A stretch of 64,000 nucleotides of DNA from positions 62,001 through 126,000 of the forward strand of contig CAZYDU010000002.1 of the NCBI GenBank assembly GCA_964646345.1. The letters are read 5' to 3'. The position numbers were made by a program, and so were the translations under genes. Under the pieces are notes generated by a model. It searched no databases. It was not told where the DNA came from and saw only the letters and a program-made list of their open reading frames with translations. Shown here piece by piece: positions 7,345 through 14,568 of the stretch (positions within the stretch are counted from its first letter, which is position 1; each line of letters opens with the position of its first letter). Source of the stretch: RGIG1681 sp964646345 (GTDB lineage: Bacteria; Bacillota; Clostridia; Christensenellales; UBA1242).

Positions 7345-8644
7345 ATTCTTCTACCCCCTGTACTTTAAATTCTCCAAATGTATTTGTTTCAAAACCACCA
7401 AAGGTTATTCCACATTTATTCAGGTAATCGGTATCTATTTCTACTTGAATAATAATGTCATTAATGTAAGAGTCATAGTAGAATTTAAAATCAGTCTTTA
7501 ATGCAAATTTATAAACACCAACATCTTCAGTTGCAATTAATTCAAAATCTCTAATGTTTTCATTAAATTCAGCTTTTACAATGGACTTTCCATAAAGATA
7601 TGAACCGGTTTCTGCATCAGGATTAATATTTGCTGAACCATTCAACATTCCCATTAAACTTTCAGAAGATTTTGTCATGTCTCCATCATGCACATTAACT
7701 CGAATAATATAATAACTTTGGATTTCTTTTACTATTTTATTGTAATTATCCCCATCAAGAGATACTTTTGAATAACTTGAACCATCATACTCGTAATAAT
7801 CGAAATAATCGCCAAAGTTAAAGATAATGTCTTGACTTGTACCTTTTTCTACACCACGAATTGAGTTGTAGAGAATTGTTGAAAAATAATTTAAGTCAAA
7901 TGATGCATATCCAGAATAACAACTATATGTATGTTTATTTAAAATTAAATAAGTTTGCGTAGAAACCTGTTCATAATAATCAACCTTGAATGTTTCATCG
8001 AGATTGTTTTTTACTTCTTTTTTTAAATCCATGTTATCGACAGAATAATAATAATCATAATAAGTTTTATCGCCTTTGAGTTTCATACCATAAAGTTTTT
8101 TATTTTCTTCGTCACCAATTTGTATTCTAAAAAGAGAATCAGTATCAAGTGGACTTGCCATATCATTATTAATAGTAGTTTCAAATCCGTCAGCAGAAGC
8201 ATATTGAAATGAATTTAAATATTTAAAACTAGAATTTTGATATAAAAATGAATAACCGATAGTTTTTTCTTGAATTGGCCAACCTTTAGACCACTCCGAC
8301 TCAGAACGTTTATCAAACCCAGTTCGATTAAAATAACTTAAGCTAAAATCTAAGCCTTTATCAGAATTTGCAACATATTGCACACCTTTCGAATAAAATG
8401 CATTTTGGTCTTCGTCTCGCACATAATTAAAAACCACTTCAAATACATTATCATATAAATTAAGCTCTATAAATGGCTTCTTTTCTGTTGTTCCGTCAGC
8501 TTTCTTTATTTGCTGATACCCAATATTAAATGTTTGCGATACTATCTTATCCGGTGCTGTGTTAAGCATGTAAACATACCACACGTCTACACCTATTGCG
8601 ATAAATGATATAATCGCCATAAAAAATATTAAAAATTTCTTCAT
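7337..8644 (-). CDS. Membrane-anchored extracellular prophage protein (435 aa)
   Basis: An N-terminal MKKFLIFFMAIISFIAIGVD segment is a signal peptide or signal anchor. The remaining roughly 410 residues are hydrophilic and rich in Tyr, Asp and Asn, with no recognised domain. AAAGGAG lies upstream of ATG 8644. It forms one overlapping cluster with the two-TM gene and the adhesin. In position it resembles minor virion or assembly proteins of inoviruses; the function is inferred only from context. Confidence 0.7.
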   Translation of the reverse strand: MKKFLIFFMAIISFIAIGVDVWYVYMLNTAPDKIVSQTFNIGYQQIKKADGTTEKKPFIELNLYDNVFEVVFNYVRDEDQNAFYSKGVQYVANSDKGLDFSLSYFNRTGFDKRSESEWSKGWPIQEKTIGYSFLYQNSSFKYLNSFQYASADGFETTINNDMASPLDTDSLFRIQIGDEENKKLYGMKLKGDKTYYDYYYSVDNMDLKKEVKNNLDETFKVDYYEQVSTQTYLILNKHTYSCYSGYASFDLNYFSTILYNSIRGVEKGTSQDIIFNFGDYFDYYEYDGSSYSKVSLDGDNYNKIVKEIQSYYIIRVNVHDGDMTKSSESLMGMLNGSANINPDAETGSYLYGKSIVKAEFNENIRDFELIATEDVGVYKFALKTDFKFYYDSYINDIIIQVEIDTDYLNKCGITFGGFETNTFGEFKVQGVEEYA

Positions 8645-8686
8645 AGTTTCTCCTTTTCTTTGGATTTGAATTGACTAACTCGTCAG

Positions 8687-8742
8687 TGAATATACATCAC
8701 TATATTCAGAAAATAGCTAGAGTTTTTATCTAGCTATTTTTT
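8687..8742. terminator. Double hairpin between the 152-aa and 435-aa genes
   Basis: TGAATATA-CATCAC-TATATTCA (8687-8708) is followed by AAATAGCTAGA...TCTAGCTATTT with a T run on the plus strand (8711-8742). The second is a good rightward terminator and a weaker leftward one, and may separate the two minus-strand transcripts. It could also end a third plus-strand RNA, but the candidate promoter before it (TTGACT at 8671) has poor spacing. Confidence 0.5.
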
Positions 8743-8777
8743 CGTATTTATTCATATTCCAAATGTTATATACTTTT

Positions 8778-9236
8778 TTATTTGCCTATATTTTCAAGTT
8801 GAGCTTTATATAAATTGTAATAATTAATTAAAGTTCTTCTTGATAATACGGATTTTGGGAAAAGTCGAATTGTTGAGCCGTCAGATAGTTCGTATAACAT
8901 ACAAACATACACTCTTTCAATTTCCCCTTCTTCATTAATCTTTGGTTCTTCGATTAATGACTTGGTTTTAACAAAATCTTTTAAACCGGCATTCTTCATT
9001 GAAAGAAGCAAGTCATAAAAATTATCAGGGTCATTAAATTCTACAGTTACTCCATTAAATAAAGTAACAATGTATGGGTGTCTTGTACCATATTTTGACT
9101 TTATCTCGTGAAATTTTGCAGATTTAACAATGCAATTAATGTCTTCCCTAACAGTTAAATCCCTTTTACTTTCAGCTTCATTTACTGAATTTTTTGTTTC
9201 AATTTCTGAAACATTTTCTACTACTTCGTTTTTCAT
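8778..9236 (-). CDS. Prophage protein, possible ssDNA-binding protein (152 aa)
   Basis: After a charged 30-residue N-terminus lies a compact 110-residue domain with alternating hydrophobic strands (INCIVKSAKF, HPYIVTLFNGVTVEF, RVYVCMLYELSDGSTIRLF). The size, small-beta composition and abundance of Lys/Arg would suit a ssDNA-binding protein, which a rolling-circle filamentous phage needs. There is no diagnostic motif, so this is an inference. TAGGAG precedes ATG 9236. Confidence 0.6.
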   Translation of the reverse strand: MKNEVVENVSEIETKNSVNEAESKRDLTVREDINCIVKSAKFHEIKSKYGTRHPYIVTLFNGVTVEFNDPDNFYDLLLSMKNAGLKDFVKTKSLIEEPKINEEGEIERVYVCMLYELSDGSTIRLFPKSVLSRRTLINYYNLYKAQLENIGK

Positions 9237-9358
9237 AATTTTCTCCTACTTTTCGTTTATTTTTGATTTTAAGTAAAGGCTAGTTCCGGACCTATGCCGA
9301 TACTTAATGGTATCATATACTCTAATAAATACAGGGAAATTAGAATATATGATTGGTA

Positions 9359-9384
9359 GTGGGTAGTATTTAAAGTGCCCCCAC
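9359..9384. repeat. GTGGG/CCCAC stem, copy B
   Basis: GTGGGTAGTATTTAAAGTGCCCCCAC lies just after the 152-aa gene's upstream region; its arms are 9359-9363 and 9380-9384. It shares GTGGGTAGT, TTTAAA and CCCAC with copy A at 3915-3945. The loop holds TAGTATT, seven bases of the origin nonanucleotide, but without the long stem. Confidence 0.4.
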
Positions 9385-9392
9385 CAACATCA

Positions 9393-9575
9393 CTATTTCG
9401 TGCCTATTTTTGAGAAAAATGTTAAACCAATTTTTTCGAAAATATTAACATTTATCCAATCAGTTATATTTGGCAACCAGTTAAAAGCTTTACACAAGAT
9501 TGCTACTAATGTTAAAACTAAAGCTATTAAAACTAGAGAACCTAGTATAATTAATATTCCTTTTAATACCTTCAT
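9393..9575 (-). CDS. Single-TM 60-aa protein, coat-protein candidate
   Basis: A basic MKVLKG start is followed by about 22 hydrophobic residues (GILIILGSLVLIALVLTLVAIL), then an amphipathic part ending in basic FFSKIGTK. GGGGGAG precedes the ATG. A single hydrophobic helix with a basic C-terminus and this size fits a filamentous-phage coat protein, yet several small membrane proteins here could fill that role, so the call is tentative. Confidence 0.6.
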   Translation of the reverse strand: MKVLKGILIILGSLVLIALVLTLVAILCKAFNWLPNITDWINVNIFEKIGLTFFSKIGTK

Positions 9576-9622
9576 AACTCCCCCTTTATAACCAAATTGC
9601 TATTGCAATCTAATTATTAAAA

Positions 9623-9820
9623 TTAATATCTACCCGGTCGTAATTCATTGATTTTTGAATTTACATCAGTTAAATTTGTATCATTAAAATTCTTTCTTAT
9701 CCAATTAGATAAGCTTTCATAAGCTGTTTTCCAATCTTTAACTTGTATCATCAACTTACGTTTTTCAATATTACATTCATGTTTTAGAACTTCAATCTTT
9801 TCTTCAGCTGTTTGTTCCAT
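9623..9820 (-). CDS. Small coiled-coil prophage protein (65 aa)
   Basis: Charged and helical (MEQTAEEKIEVLKHECNIEKRK...), with no recognised family. It overlaps the upstream 73-aa gene by 17 nt, which supports both being translated from one message. Confidence 0.6.
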   Translation of the reverse strand: MEQTAEEKIEVLKHECNIEKRKLMIQVKDWKTAYESLSNWIRKNFNDTNLTDVNSKINELRPGRY

Positions 9821-10025
9821 TATTAAGCTCCTTCATTAAATTTTTAACAATTTCAAAGGCATTTTGAAAGCCTTTGTCAAAATCAGTTTTAGTATCTAAT
9901 TTTGAATAGAAATCAACTTTTTCAGTTAAGTTTCGGATAAAATAGTCCTGTTTTGCGTTTTTTATTCTAAAACATGATAATTCATGCTCTAAACTAATTA
10001 TTCTATTTTGTTGAGTAACACCCAT
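9804..10025 (-). CDS. Small coiled-coil prophage protein (73 aa)
   Basis: Helical and charged (MGVTQQNRIISLEHELSCF...), with a heptad-like N-terminal half. GGGAG lies upstream of ATG 10025. No family was recognised. It starts a new translational cluster after the 282-bp structured gap. Confidence 0.6.
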   Translation of the reverse strand: MGVTQQNRIISLEHELSCFRIKNAKQDYFIRNLTEKVDFYSKLDTKTDFDKGFQNAFEIVKNLMKELNNGTNS

Positions 10026-10307
10026 TTGTTTTTATCTCCCATTTTTTATTTTGAGCTGTCTCATCAGTAGTTATTTGCTCAATTCTAACTAGACAAGGGG
10101 AAGTTAGTTAAAAACCCCTTGTTTCGACTTAATTCCGTTGGCAGTTATGCTTCAATTCTTTAGGGCGAAGCAACCTTTTCAGCTGTAAAAATACCCCTGT
10201 ATAACATTAACGATTAAAAACTAATAAAAGGTTTATTATATTTTTATTTGGAGATAAAAAATAATGAAAATACCATACTTATAGTTACCTGTCAGCCACC
10301 AACGGAG
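10026..10307. other. Structured intergenic gap in the prophage
   Basis: No convincing gene is present. The gap holds ACAAGGGG...CCCCTTGT (about 10093-10120), GCTTC...GAAGC (about 10148-10170) and a longer-range imperfect inverted repeat around CCGTTGG (near 10136 and 10300). It separates the three small basic genes from the rest. Candidate roles are a transcript terminator, an RNA-processing site or a packaging signal. A six-codon plus-strand ORF near 10264 is probably chance. Confidence 0.4.
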
Positions 10308-10559
10308 TTAATTGTATAAGTCAGGGTGATATGGTCTTGTTAAAAAATCATACATACCGTGGTAAAATTCACGCTTACCTTTAGAGAGTGTTATTCCTGA
10401 TTTGGTTTTTTTCAAATTCATGTCTGAAGCATATTCAGCACAAGTAATTCGAGTTCTTTCATTCTTGTAATAACCACTACTACCATACTTTTCCATGTTG
10501 TCATAAAAAACTTTTTCGCCAACTTTTAAACCAGAATAATATGCACTTGTTTTAGCCAT
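10308..10559 (-). CDS. Small basic prophage protein, paralogue of the neighbour
   Basis: An 83-aa protein starting at ATG 10559; TTAGGTG lies about 6 nt upstream, better than the GTG six bases earlier. Its C-terminal half SGITLSKGKREFYHGMYDF matches KGIKLTKAQRAYRAGYLD of the adjacent 97-aa protein, giving a shared GIxLxKxxRxxxxGxxD motif. It may bind nucleic acid, but the function is unknown. Confidence 0.65.
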   Translation of the reverse strand: MAKTSAYYSGLKVGEKVFYDNMEKYGSSGYYKNERTRITCAEYASDMNLKKTKSGITLSKGKREFYHGMYDFLTRPYHPDLYN

Positions 10560-10567
10560 AAGCACAC

Positions 10568-10861
10568 CTAACGTTTCTTTTTCTTTGCATTAAAACAATT
10601 AGCATTGTCTTTACCCCTATCCAGGTAACCAGCTCTATATGCTCTTTGAGCTTTAGTAAGCTTAATACCCTTTCCGTCTTTAGTACGTTTGGTTTCGTTC
10701 CTGTTAGTCTTAGCATAACCATGCTTAAGCTCTACTGCATACTTTCTTGATTTTTCATTAGGATTTAACAATATTACTACATTGCCTGTTTTTGGATTAA
10801 TCCAATCATGACCTTCTCCCGAATGAAATTTTGCAGGTTTTCCCTTTTTGTAATTTGACAT
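10568..10861 (-). CDS. Small basic prophage protein with GIKLTKAQRAYRAGYLD motif
   Basis: A 97-aa, very basic protein (KKKKR end) with AAGGGGGGG upstream. The C-terminal GIKLTKAQRAYRAGYLDRGKDN motif recurs in the next gene. The N-terminal half has a NPKTGNVVILLNPNEKSRKYA stretch. The family is unknown to me; its basicity suggests a DNA- or RNA-binding or virion-associated role. Confidence 0.65.
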   Translation of the reverse strand: MSNYKKGKPAKFHSGEGHDWINPKTGNVVILLNPNEKSRKYAVELKHGYAKTNRNETKRTKDGKGIKLTKAQRAYRAGYLDRGKDNANCFNAKKKKR

Positions 10862-10918
10862 AAAATTATTTCCCCCCCTTATTTGATTTTTATATTCACA
10901 GCTTTTAGCTGAAAATAT

Positions 10919-11239
10919 CTAATAAAATTTACAACCCTTTATATTCTTATATTTTTCCTTATTTGCTTTAGATAACTTATTAGATGCCGATATTAAATCA
11001 TAAACAACTCTTTCACCGGTGTCTAAATCATTAACAATATGTGTTACTTTTTTATTTAAATTACCTTTTGTTGGAGAAGTTTGATAACTTGTTGAAAATC
11101 TGCCTTTATGTGGTTTATCTAATTCAATACTTCTATCCCACCTACCGGTATCATGCGGAGCTTCAACAATTTTCTTTCCTTTTAAATAAAACTTACCATT
11201 TCTATCTCTATCATAGATTGTTTGTAAAAATATACCCAT
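10919..11239 (-). CDS. Small basic prophage protein (106 aa)
   Basis: First gene of the minus-strand phage set. Basic, with YDRDRNGKFYLKGKKIVEAPHDTGRWDRSIE and GRFSTSYQTSPTKGNLNKKVTHIVNDLDTGERVVYDL segments. AAAGGA precedes ATG 11239. Not recognised. The short HKGRF...VTHIV layout loosely recalls the HPAYI...ITHS protein at 3548-3886. Confidence 0.6.
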   Translation of the reverse strand: MGIFLQTIYDRDRNGKFYLKGKKIVEAPHDTGRWDRSIELDKPHKGRFSTSYQTSPTKGNLNKKVTHIVNDLDTGERVVYDLISASNKLSKANKEKYKNIKGCKFY

Positions 11240-11312
11240 ATTTTCAATCCTTTCCCCTTGACTTTATTTTTTTAATTTTGATATCATATTTTCAACAAGG
11301 GGGATTAAAAAT

Positions 11313-11543
11313 ATGAATATAGAACAAGCTTTAAAAAATGCCAAAGAATTTATTGATTTTAACTTAGGACAAAATAGAATTTCAAATTTTAACCTAAATG
11401 AACCAATTATTTATGTAGCAAGCAAAAAAATTTTAGAAGACGACCCAGATTTAAAAATCTTTAAATCTAAATTAAATAAAATCGGTTATCAAATCTCGTC
11501 TACAGAACAATCAAACAAATTTACAATCAATAAAATTCTCTAA
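11313..11543 (+). CDS. Small protein of the rightward control region (76 aa)
   Basis: A hydrophilic 76-aa protein (MNIEQALKNAKEFIDFN...) with an AAGGGGG ribosome site upstream, a plausible promoter (TTGACT 11258, TATCAT 11282) and an intrinsic terminator straight after the stop. It is divergent from the phage structural genes. No family was recognised; its position suggests regulation or immunity, which is not demonstrated. Confidence 0.65.
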   Translation: MNIEQALKNAKEFIDFNLGQNRISNFNLNEPIIYVASKKILEDDPDLKIFKSKLNKIGYQISSTEQSNKFTINKIL

Positions 11544-11570
11544 GTAACAGCTTTTGCTGTTACTATTTTT
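11544..11570 (+). terminator. Intrinsic terminator after the 76-aa gene
   Basis: GTAACAGC-TTTT-GCTGTTAC followed by a T-rich run. It lies between convergent genes and may serve both. Confidence 0.8.
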
Positions 11571-11572
11571 AT

Positions 11573-11806
11573 TTAATATTCAAAATCTGTTGTAACTTTT
11601 CGAGTTCCTTTTATTGCAGACCAATCTCCATAAACATCATTTGTTTTTGAACAAAAAAATACTTTATCCGAAAAATTATAATCATCTTTTATATAAATTG
11701 TCCTACTTGGTTTTCCATTTTTATCAAGTAATTTAAAATGTGTTCCTTTAGGTAAAAACCTTAATTCACAAGTTCCAATAAAACTTTTACTATGTTTCTT
11801 AATCAT
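11573..11806 (-). CDS. Small protein divergent from the repressor (77 aa)
   Basis: A basic, beta-rich 77-aa protein (FIGTCELRFLPKGTHFKLLDKNGKPSRTIYIKDDYNF...) with AAGGAG before ATG 11806. It is transcribed divergently from the Xre repressor across an AT-rich region, the position of a cro-like or early gene, but it has no helix-turn-helix that I can see. Family unknown. Confidence 0.65.
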   Translation of the reverse strand: MIKKHSKSFIGTCELRFLPKGTHFKLLDKNGKPSRTIYIKDDYNFSDKVFFCSKTNDVYGDWSAIKGTRKVTTDFEY

Positions 11807-11938
11807 ATATCTTTGCTCCTTTTTTATTGAATTTTAGATTTATATTCTATATTTACAATTAAAATATAGACAACTATTCTATTTTTGTCAAATAAAATTA
11901 GAATATATTTCTATTTTTTTTTAAAAAATTAGATTTTA

Positions 11939-11965
11939 TTGAAAATGCAAAAAAAAATATATAAT
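11939..11965 (+). promoter_or_regulatory. Promoter of the Xre repressor, with nearby dyads
   Basis: TTGAAA (11939) and TATAAT (11960-11965) have a short 15-bp spacer ahead of TTAGGAG and ATG 11988. Upstream, TAGAA-TATAT-TTCTA (about 11900) is a dyad, and TATTCTAT-like words recur across 11840-11915: candidate repressor operators. Confidence 0.5.
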
Positions 11966-11987
11966 ATCTACTTAGGAGATAAAAAAA

Positions 11988-12311
11988 ATGGAAATAAACC
12001 AAAATCTAAAAAAAATAAGAAATCAAAATAAAATAACTCAAAAAGAATTAGCAGAAAAATCAGGTGTTCCATATGCAAATTACAACAAATATGAAACAAC
12101 AACAACAATTCCAGATATTGAAACACTAATAAAATTAGCTAATTTTTACAACATCTCGCTAGATTATTTAGTGGGAAGAAAATTCGGAAACGATATCGGT
12201 TTTCTAACCGACGACCAATTCCAAAACTTAAAAATTATTCTTTCACTATCTGAAAAAAATCAATATAAAGTGTTTGGCTATGCCCTATCACTTTTACAAA
12301 ATCAAAATTAA
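11988..12311 (+). CDS. Xre/CI-type phage repressor
   Basis: This 107-aa protein has an N-terminal HTH_3 domain (about residues 6-62: LKKIRNQNKITQKELAEKSG, then IPDIETLIKLANFYNISLDYLVGR) and a short C-terminal helical part. It is typical of prophage or ICE repressors controlling lysogeny. TTAGGAG precedes the ATG. It is divergent from the 77-aa gene and upstream of the integrase. Confidence 0.9.
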   Translation: MEINQNLKKIRNQNKITQKELAEKSGVPYANYNKYETTTTIPDIETLIKLANFYNISLDYLVGRKFGNDIGFLTDDQFQNLKIILSLSEKNQYKVFGYALSLLQNQN

Positions 12312-12414
12312 ATGAGAAAATAATCAACTAAACCACCCTATTGAAAATCTAAACAATTAGTTATATAATACCTTAACCACTTTAGTGGAATAAAAATTAA
12401 GGAGTTATATAAAA

Positions 12415-12680
12415 ATGAGTAATGAAGAAATTAGGCAAAAAATTGCCGAAAATTTTTATATAACACAACTATTCAACTAGAAACTAAATTAACAAACATT
12501 CAACAAGAACTAAATAAGCTAGAAGTTGAAACTAACCAATGTATTAATGCTGTTGCACTACTACAAGGCTATTTTCGGGCTAAATTATCAGAAGAAAACA
12601 AATCAGATAAAAAGATAAACAAAGATAAATCTAAAGAAAAAAGTGTCAACATAAAACAGCAAAAAAGGAGCGATGTTGAC
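12415..12680 (+). CDS. Small ORF with probable -1 frameshift leading into integrase frame
   Basis: AAGGAG and ATG 12415 begin MSNEEIRQKIAEN..., but the zero frame stops at 12478-12480 after 21 codons. The -1 frame is open from 12435 and encodes a convincing coiled-coil (TTIQLETKLTNIQQELNKLE...) plus a basic tail, then runs without a stop into the integrase ATG. The junction contains A AAT TTT (12450-12456, zero-frame codons AAT TTT), a canonical X XXY YYZ slippery heptamer. Programmed frameshifting, a natural indel or a sequence error are all possible. Confidence 0.55.
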
Positions 12681-13676
12681 ATGAAATATATATCTTATAG
12701 ACTATCCGATAACAGATATATCGGAAGAAAAACAATAAATAAAAAACAAATTTCCGTTTACGGAAAAACACAAAAAGAGTGTTTAAATAAATTAAAACAA
12801 GCTATAGATAAATTTTATCAGCCTACACTATTGATTGAACAAAAACCTAAAAGTAAAACATTAATTGATTATTTTAATGAATGGTATACTCAAAATAAAG
12901 AACCTTTTATTTCTGAAGGAACTAAAAAAGACATCATGCTTGTAAAATCTAAAATTGAACCACTACATAACTTAGCAATTAATAAAATAAATAAAACAAT
13001 AATTTTTGACTTTTTACAGACTCTTGAAAATAACCGAAGTAAAGAAAAAGTAATTTTATATTTAAAAGCAGTATTCAAATCAGCTATTTTAGATAATGAA
13101 ATAAAAGACAATCCTTTTAATAATTTAAAAACTGCACCTAGAATAATAAAAACAAAACCCGCATTTACTTATGAAGAACAAAAGAAAATAATAAAATTAA
13201 TCCAAAATTCCCCACTCAAACCAATTATTTTAATTTATCTTGTTACTGGAATGAGAAAAAATGAATTTAACTTTACAAGCATAGAAAAAGATATTGATTT
13301 TAAAACAAATATCTTAAAAGCGGTTAATTTAAAAGGTAGAAATAAAATTACAAGGTATAAGCAAATTAAACTTAATAAACAAGCAATAAGTCTTATAATG
13401 AATAATTTAGACGTAATTCACAAATATAATTCAGAAACAACATATAGGGAATTTAATGAGTTATTAAAAATAAATAATATAAATGGTTCAATAGTTACCT
13501 GTAGACACACATTTGCAACAAATTGCTTTTATTTAGGAAAACCCGAATTATTAATATCTAGAGAAATGGGACATTCAAAAAGTCAAATAACAAAAGATGT
13601 ATACACTGATATTGACTATAATTTATCTAAAGAAAAGATTATTAAATTATATAATAATTTATATAATTTAGACTAA
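12681..13676 (+). CDS. Tyrosine integrase of the prophage
   Basis: 331 aa: an N-terminal arm-binding-like domain (1-48), a SAM-like core-binding domain (about 60-150) and a catalytic domain with Arg192 (TGMRKNEF), Lys in the beta-hairpin near 219-224, Arg275 (TCRHTFAT), His298 (MGHSKSQ) and nucleophile Tyr308 (VYTDID). The His of the usual HxxR box appears replaced by Val272. AAGGAG lies 10 nt upstream. It sits next to the 3' end of tRNA-Tyr, the classic layout for integration into a tRNA gene. Confidence 0.92.
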   Translation: MKYISYRLSDNRYIGRKTINKKQISVYGKTQKECLNKLKQAIDKFYQPTLLIEQKPKSKTLIDYFNEWYTQNKEPFISEGTKKDIMLVKSKIEPLHNLAINKINKTIIFDFLQTLENNRSKEKVILYLKAVFKSAILDNEIKDNPFNNLKTAPRIIKTKPAFTYEEQKKIIKLIQNSPLKPIILIYLVTGMRKNEFNFTSIEKDIDFKTNILKAVNLKGRNKITRYKQIKLNKQAISLIMNNLDVIHKYNSETTYREFNELLKINNINGSIVTCRHTFATNCFYLGKPELLISREMGHSKSQITKDVYTDIDYNLSKEKIIKLYNNLYNLD

Positions 13677-13831
13677 AAATTTTGACACAATTTCTGACAC
13701 AGTTTTTTAAGATTTTACTTAATATTTGTTACAAAATCTTATTTTTTGTAACAGAGAATAAACAAAAAATATATAACAATAAAAAAAGTTGTAAACACTG
13801 AATTTTCCAGCATTTACAACCCCAAAACATA
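13677..13831. other. Integrase-tRNA junction, presumed attachment region
   Basis: No gene. It holds paired GACACA words (GACACAA and GACACAG around 13682-13700), a core shared with the origin iterons, and a GTTGTAAA...TTTACAAC dyad (about 13788-13820). The attachment core is expected in the 3' end of tRNA-Tyr (13832 onward). The partner site is beyond the left edge, so the core cannot be read here. Confidence 0.5.
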
Positions 13832-13917
13832 TGGTGGGAAGAAGTGGATTCGAACCACTGAAGTCGAAAGACGACGGATTTACAGTCCGTTGCATTTGGC
13901 CGCTCTGCAATCTTCCC
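13832..13917 (-). tRNA. tRNA-Tyr (GTA)
   Basis: Acceptor GGGAAGA pairs with TCTTCCC and encoded CCA follows. Anticodon loop CTGTAAA gives GTA. A long variable arm is typical of bacterial tRNA-Tyr. Its 3' end faces the integrase. Confidence 0.95.
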
Positions 13918-13953
13918 AAAAATAAAACTAACAATCATAAGATTATTAGTTAA

Positions 13954-14028
13954 TGGAGCTGGTGGTCGGAATTGAACCAACAACCGTCTGATTACAAGTC
14001 AGATGCTCTACCATTGAGCCACACCAGC
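13954..14028 (-). tRNA. tRNA-Thr (TGT)
   Basis: Full cloverleaf on the minus strand: acceptor GCTGGTG pairs with CACCAGC. The loop CTTGTAA has anticodon TGT. CCA is encoded. Confidence 0.95.
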
Positions 14029-14030
14029 AT

Positions 14031-14106
14031 TGGTGCCGCGGGGCGGAATCGAACCACCGACACTGAGATTTTCAGTCTCATGCTCTACCGACTGAGCTAC
14101 CGAGGC
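14031..14106 (-). tRNA. tRNA-Phe (GAA)
   Basis: Acceptor and T arm (GGTTCGATTCC) are intact. The loop CTGAAAA has anticodon GAA. CCA is encoded. Confidence 0.95.
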
Positions 14107-14144
14107 AAAATCTATTTTTTTTATTTGAAATAGACAAAACAATA

Positions 14145-14221
14145 TGGCGACCCAGAACGGGCTCGAACCGTCGACCTCCAGCGTGACAGGCTGGCGCTCT
14201 AACCAACTGAGCTACTGGGCC
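14145..14221 (-). tRNA. tRNA-Asp (GTC)
   Basis: Acceptor GGCCCAG pairs with CTGGGTC (one G-U). The loop CTGTCAC has anticodon GTC. CCA is encoded. Confidence 0.95.
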
Positions 14222-14237
14222 ATGATATAAAAAACAT

Positions 14238-14314
14238 TGGTGGGCCTTCACGGACTTGAACCGCGGACCAACCGGTTATGAGCCGGTCGCTCTAACCAAC
14301 TGAGCTAAAGGCCC
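14238..14314 (-). tRNA. tRNA-Met (CAT)
   Basis: Acceptor GGGCCTT pairs with AAGGCCC, including a paired first base, so it is not the initiator type. The loop CTCATAA has anticodon CAT: elongator Met, or Ile if lysidine-modified. CCA is encoded. Confidence 0.92.
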
Positions 14315-14334
14315 AATTAATTTGTTTGCAACTA

Positions 14335-14411
14335 TGGTCGGGGTAGCGAGACTCGAACTCACGACCTCACGGACCCAAACCGCGCGCGCTACCAAACTGC
14401 GCTATACCCCG
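14335..14411 (-). tRNA. tRNA-Pro (TGG)
   Basis: Acceptor CGGGGTA pairs with TACCCCG. The loop TTTGGGT has anticodon TGG. CCA is encoded. First gene of the leftward six-tRNA cluster. Confidence 0.95.
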
Positions 14412-14568
14412 CTATTTCGGTTACATCAAACTAACGACATTAATATACACTAACTTTTCAACTTTGTCAACAAAAAAATTCAAAAAATTTAATTTTTCAG
14501 GGATAGTTTTTTAACTACCCCCAAAAAACTCGATTTTACACGTTAATTTTTACTCTTTTATCTAAAAA

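Noticed and set aside
9359..9384. Second replication origin with TAGTATT
   Set aside because: Only seven of nine nonanucleotide bases, a 5-bp stem and no iterons nearby.
10264..10284. Six-codon ORF with a GGAG site
   Set aside because: Too short and unsupported by a terminator or promoter.
13682..13703. GACACA words near integrase as extra Rep iterons
   Set aside because: Only the six-base core is shared; they may equally be integrase arm sites or chance.
13719..13983. Leftward 71- and 84-aa ORFs
   Set aside because: They overlap tRNA-Tyr and tRNA-Thr on the same strand, so they are chance frames.
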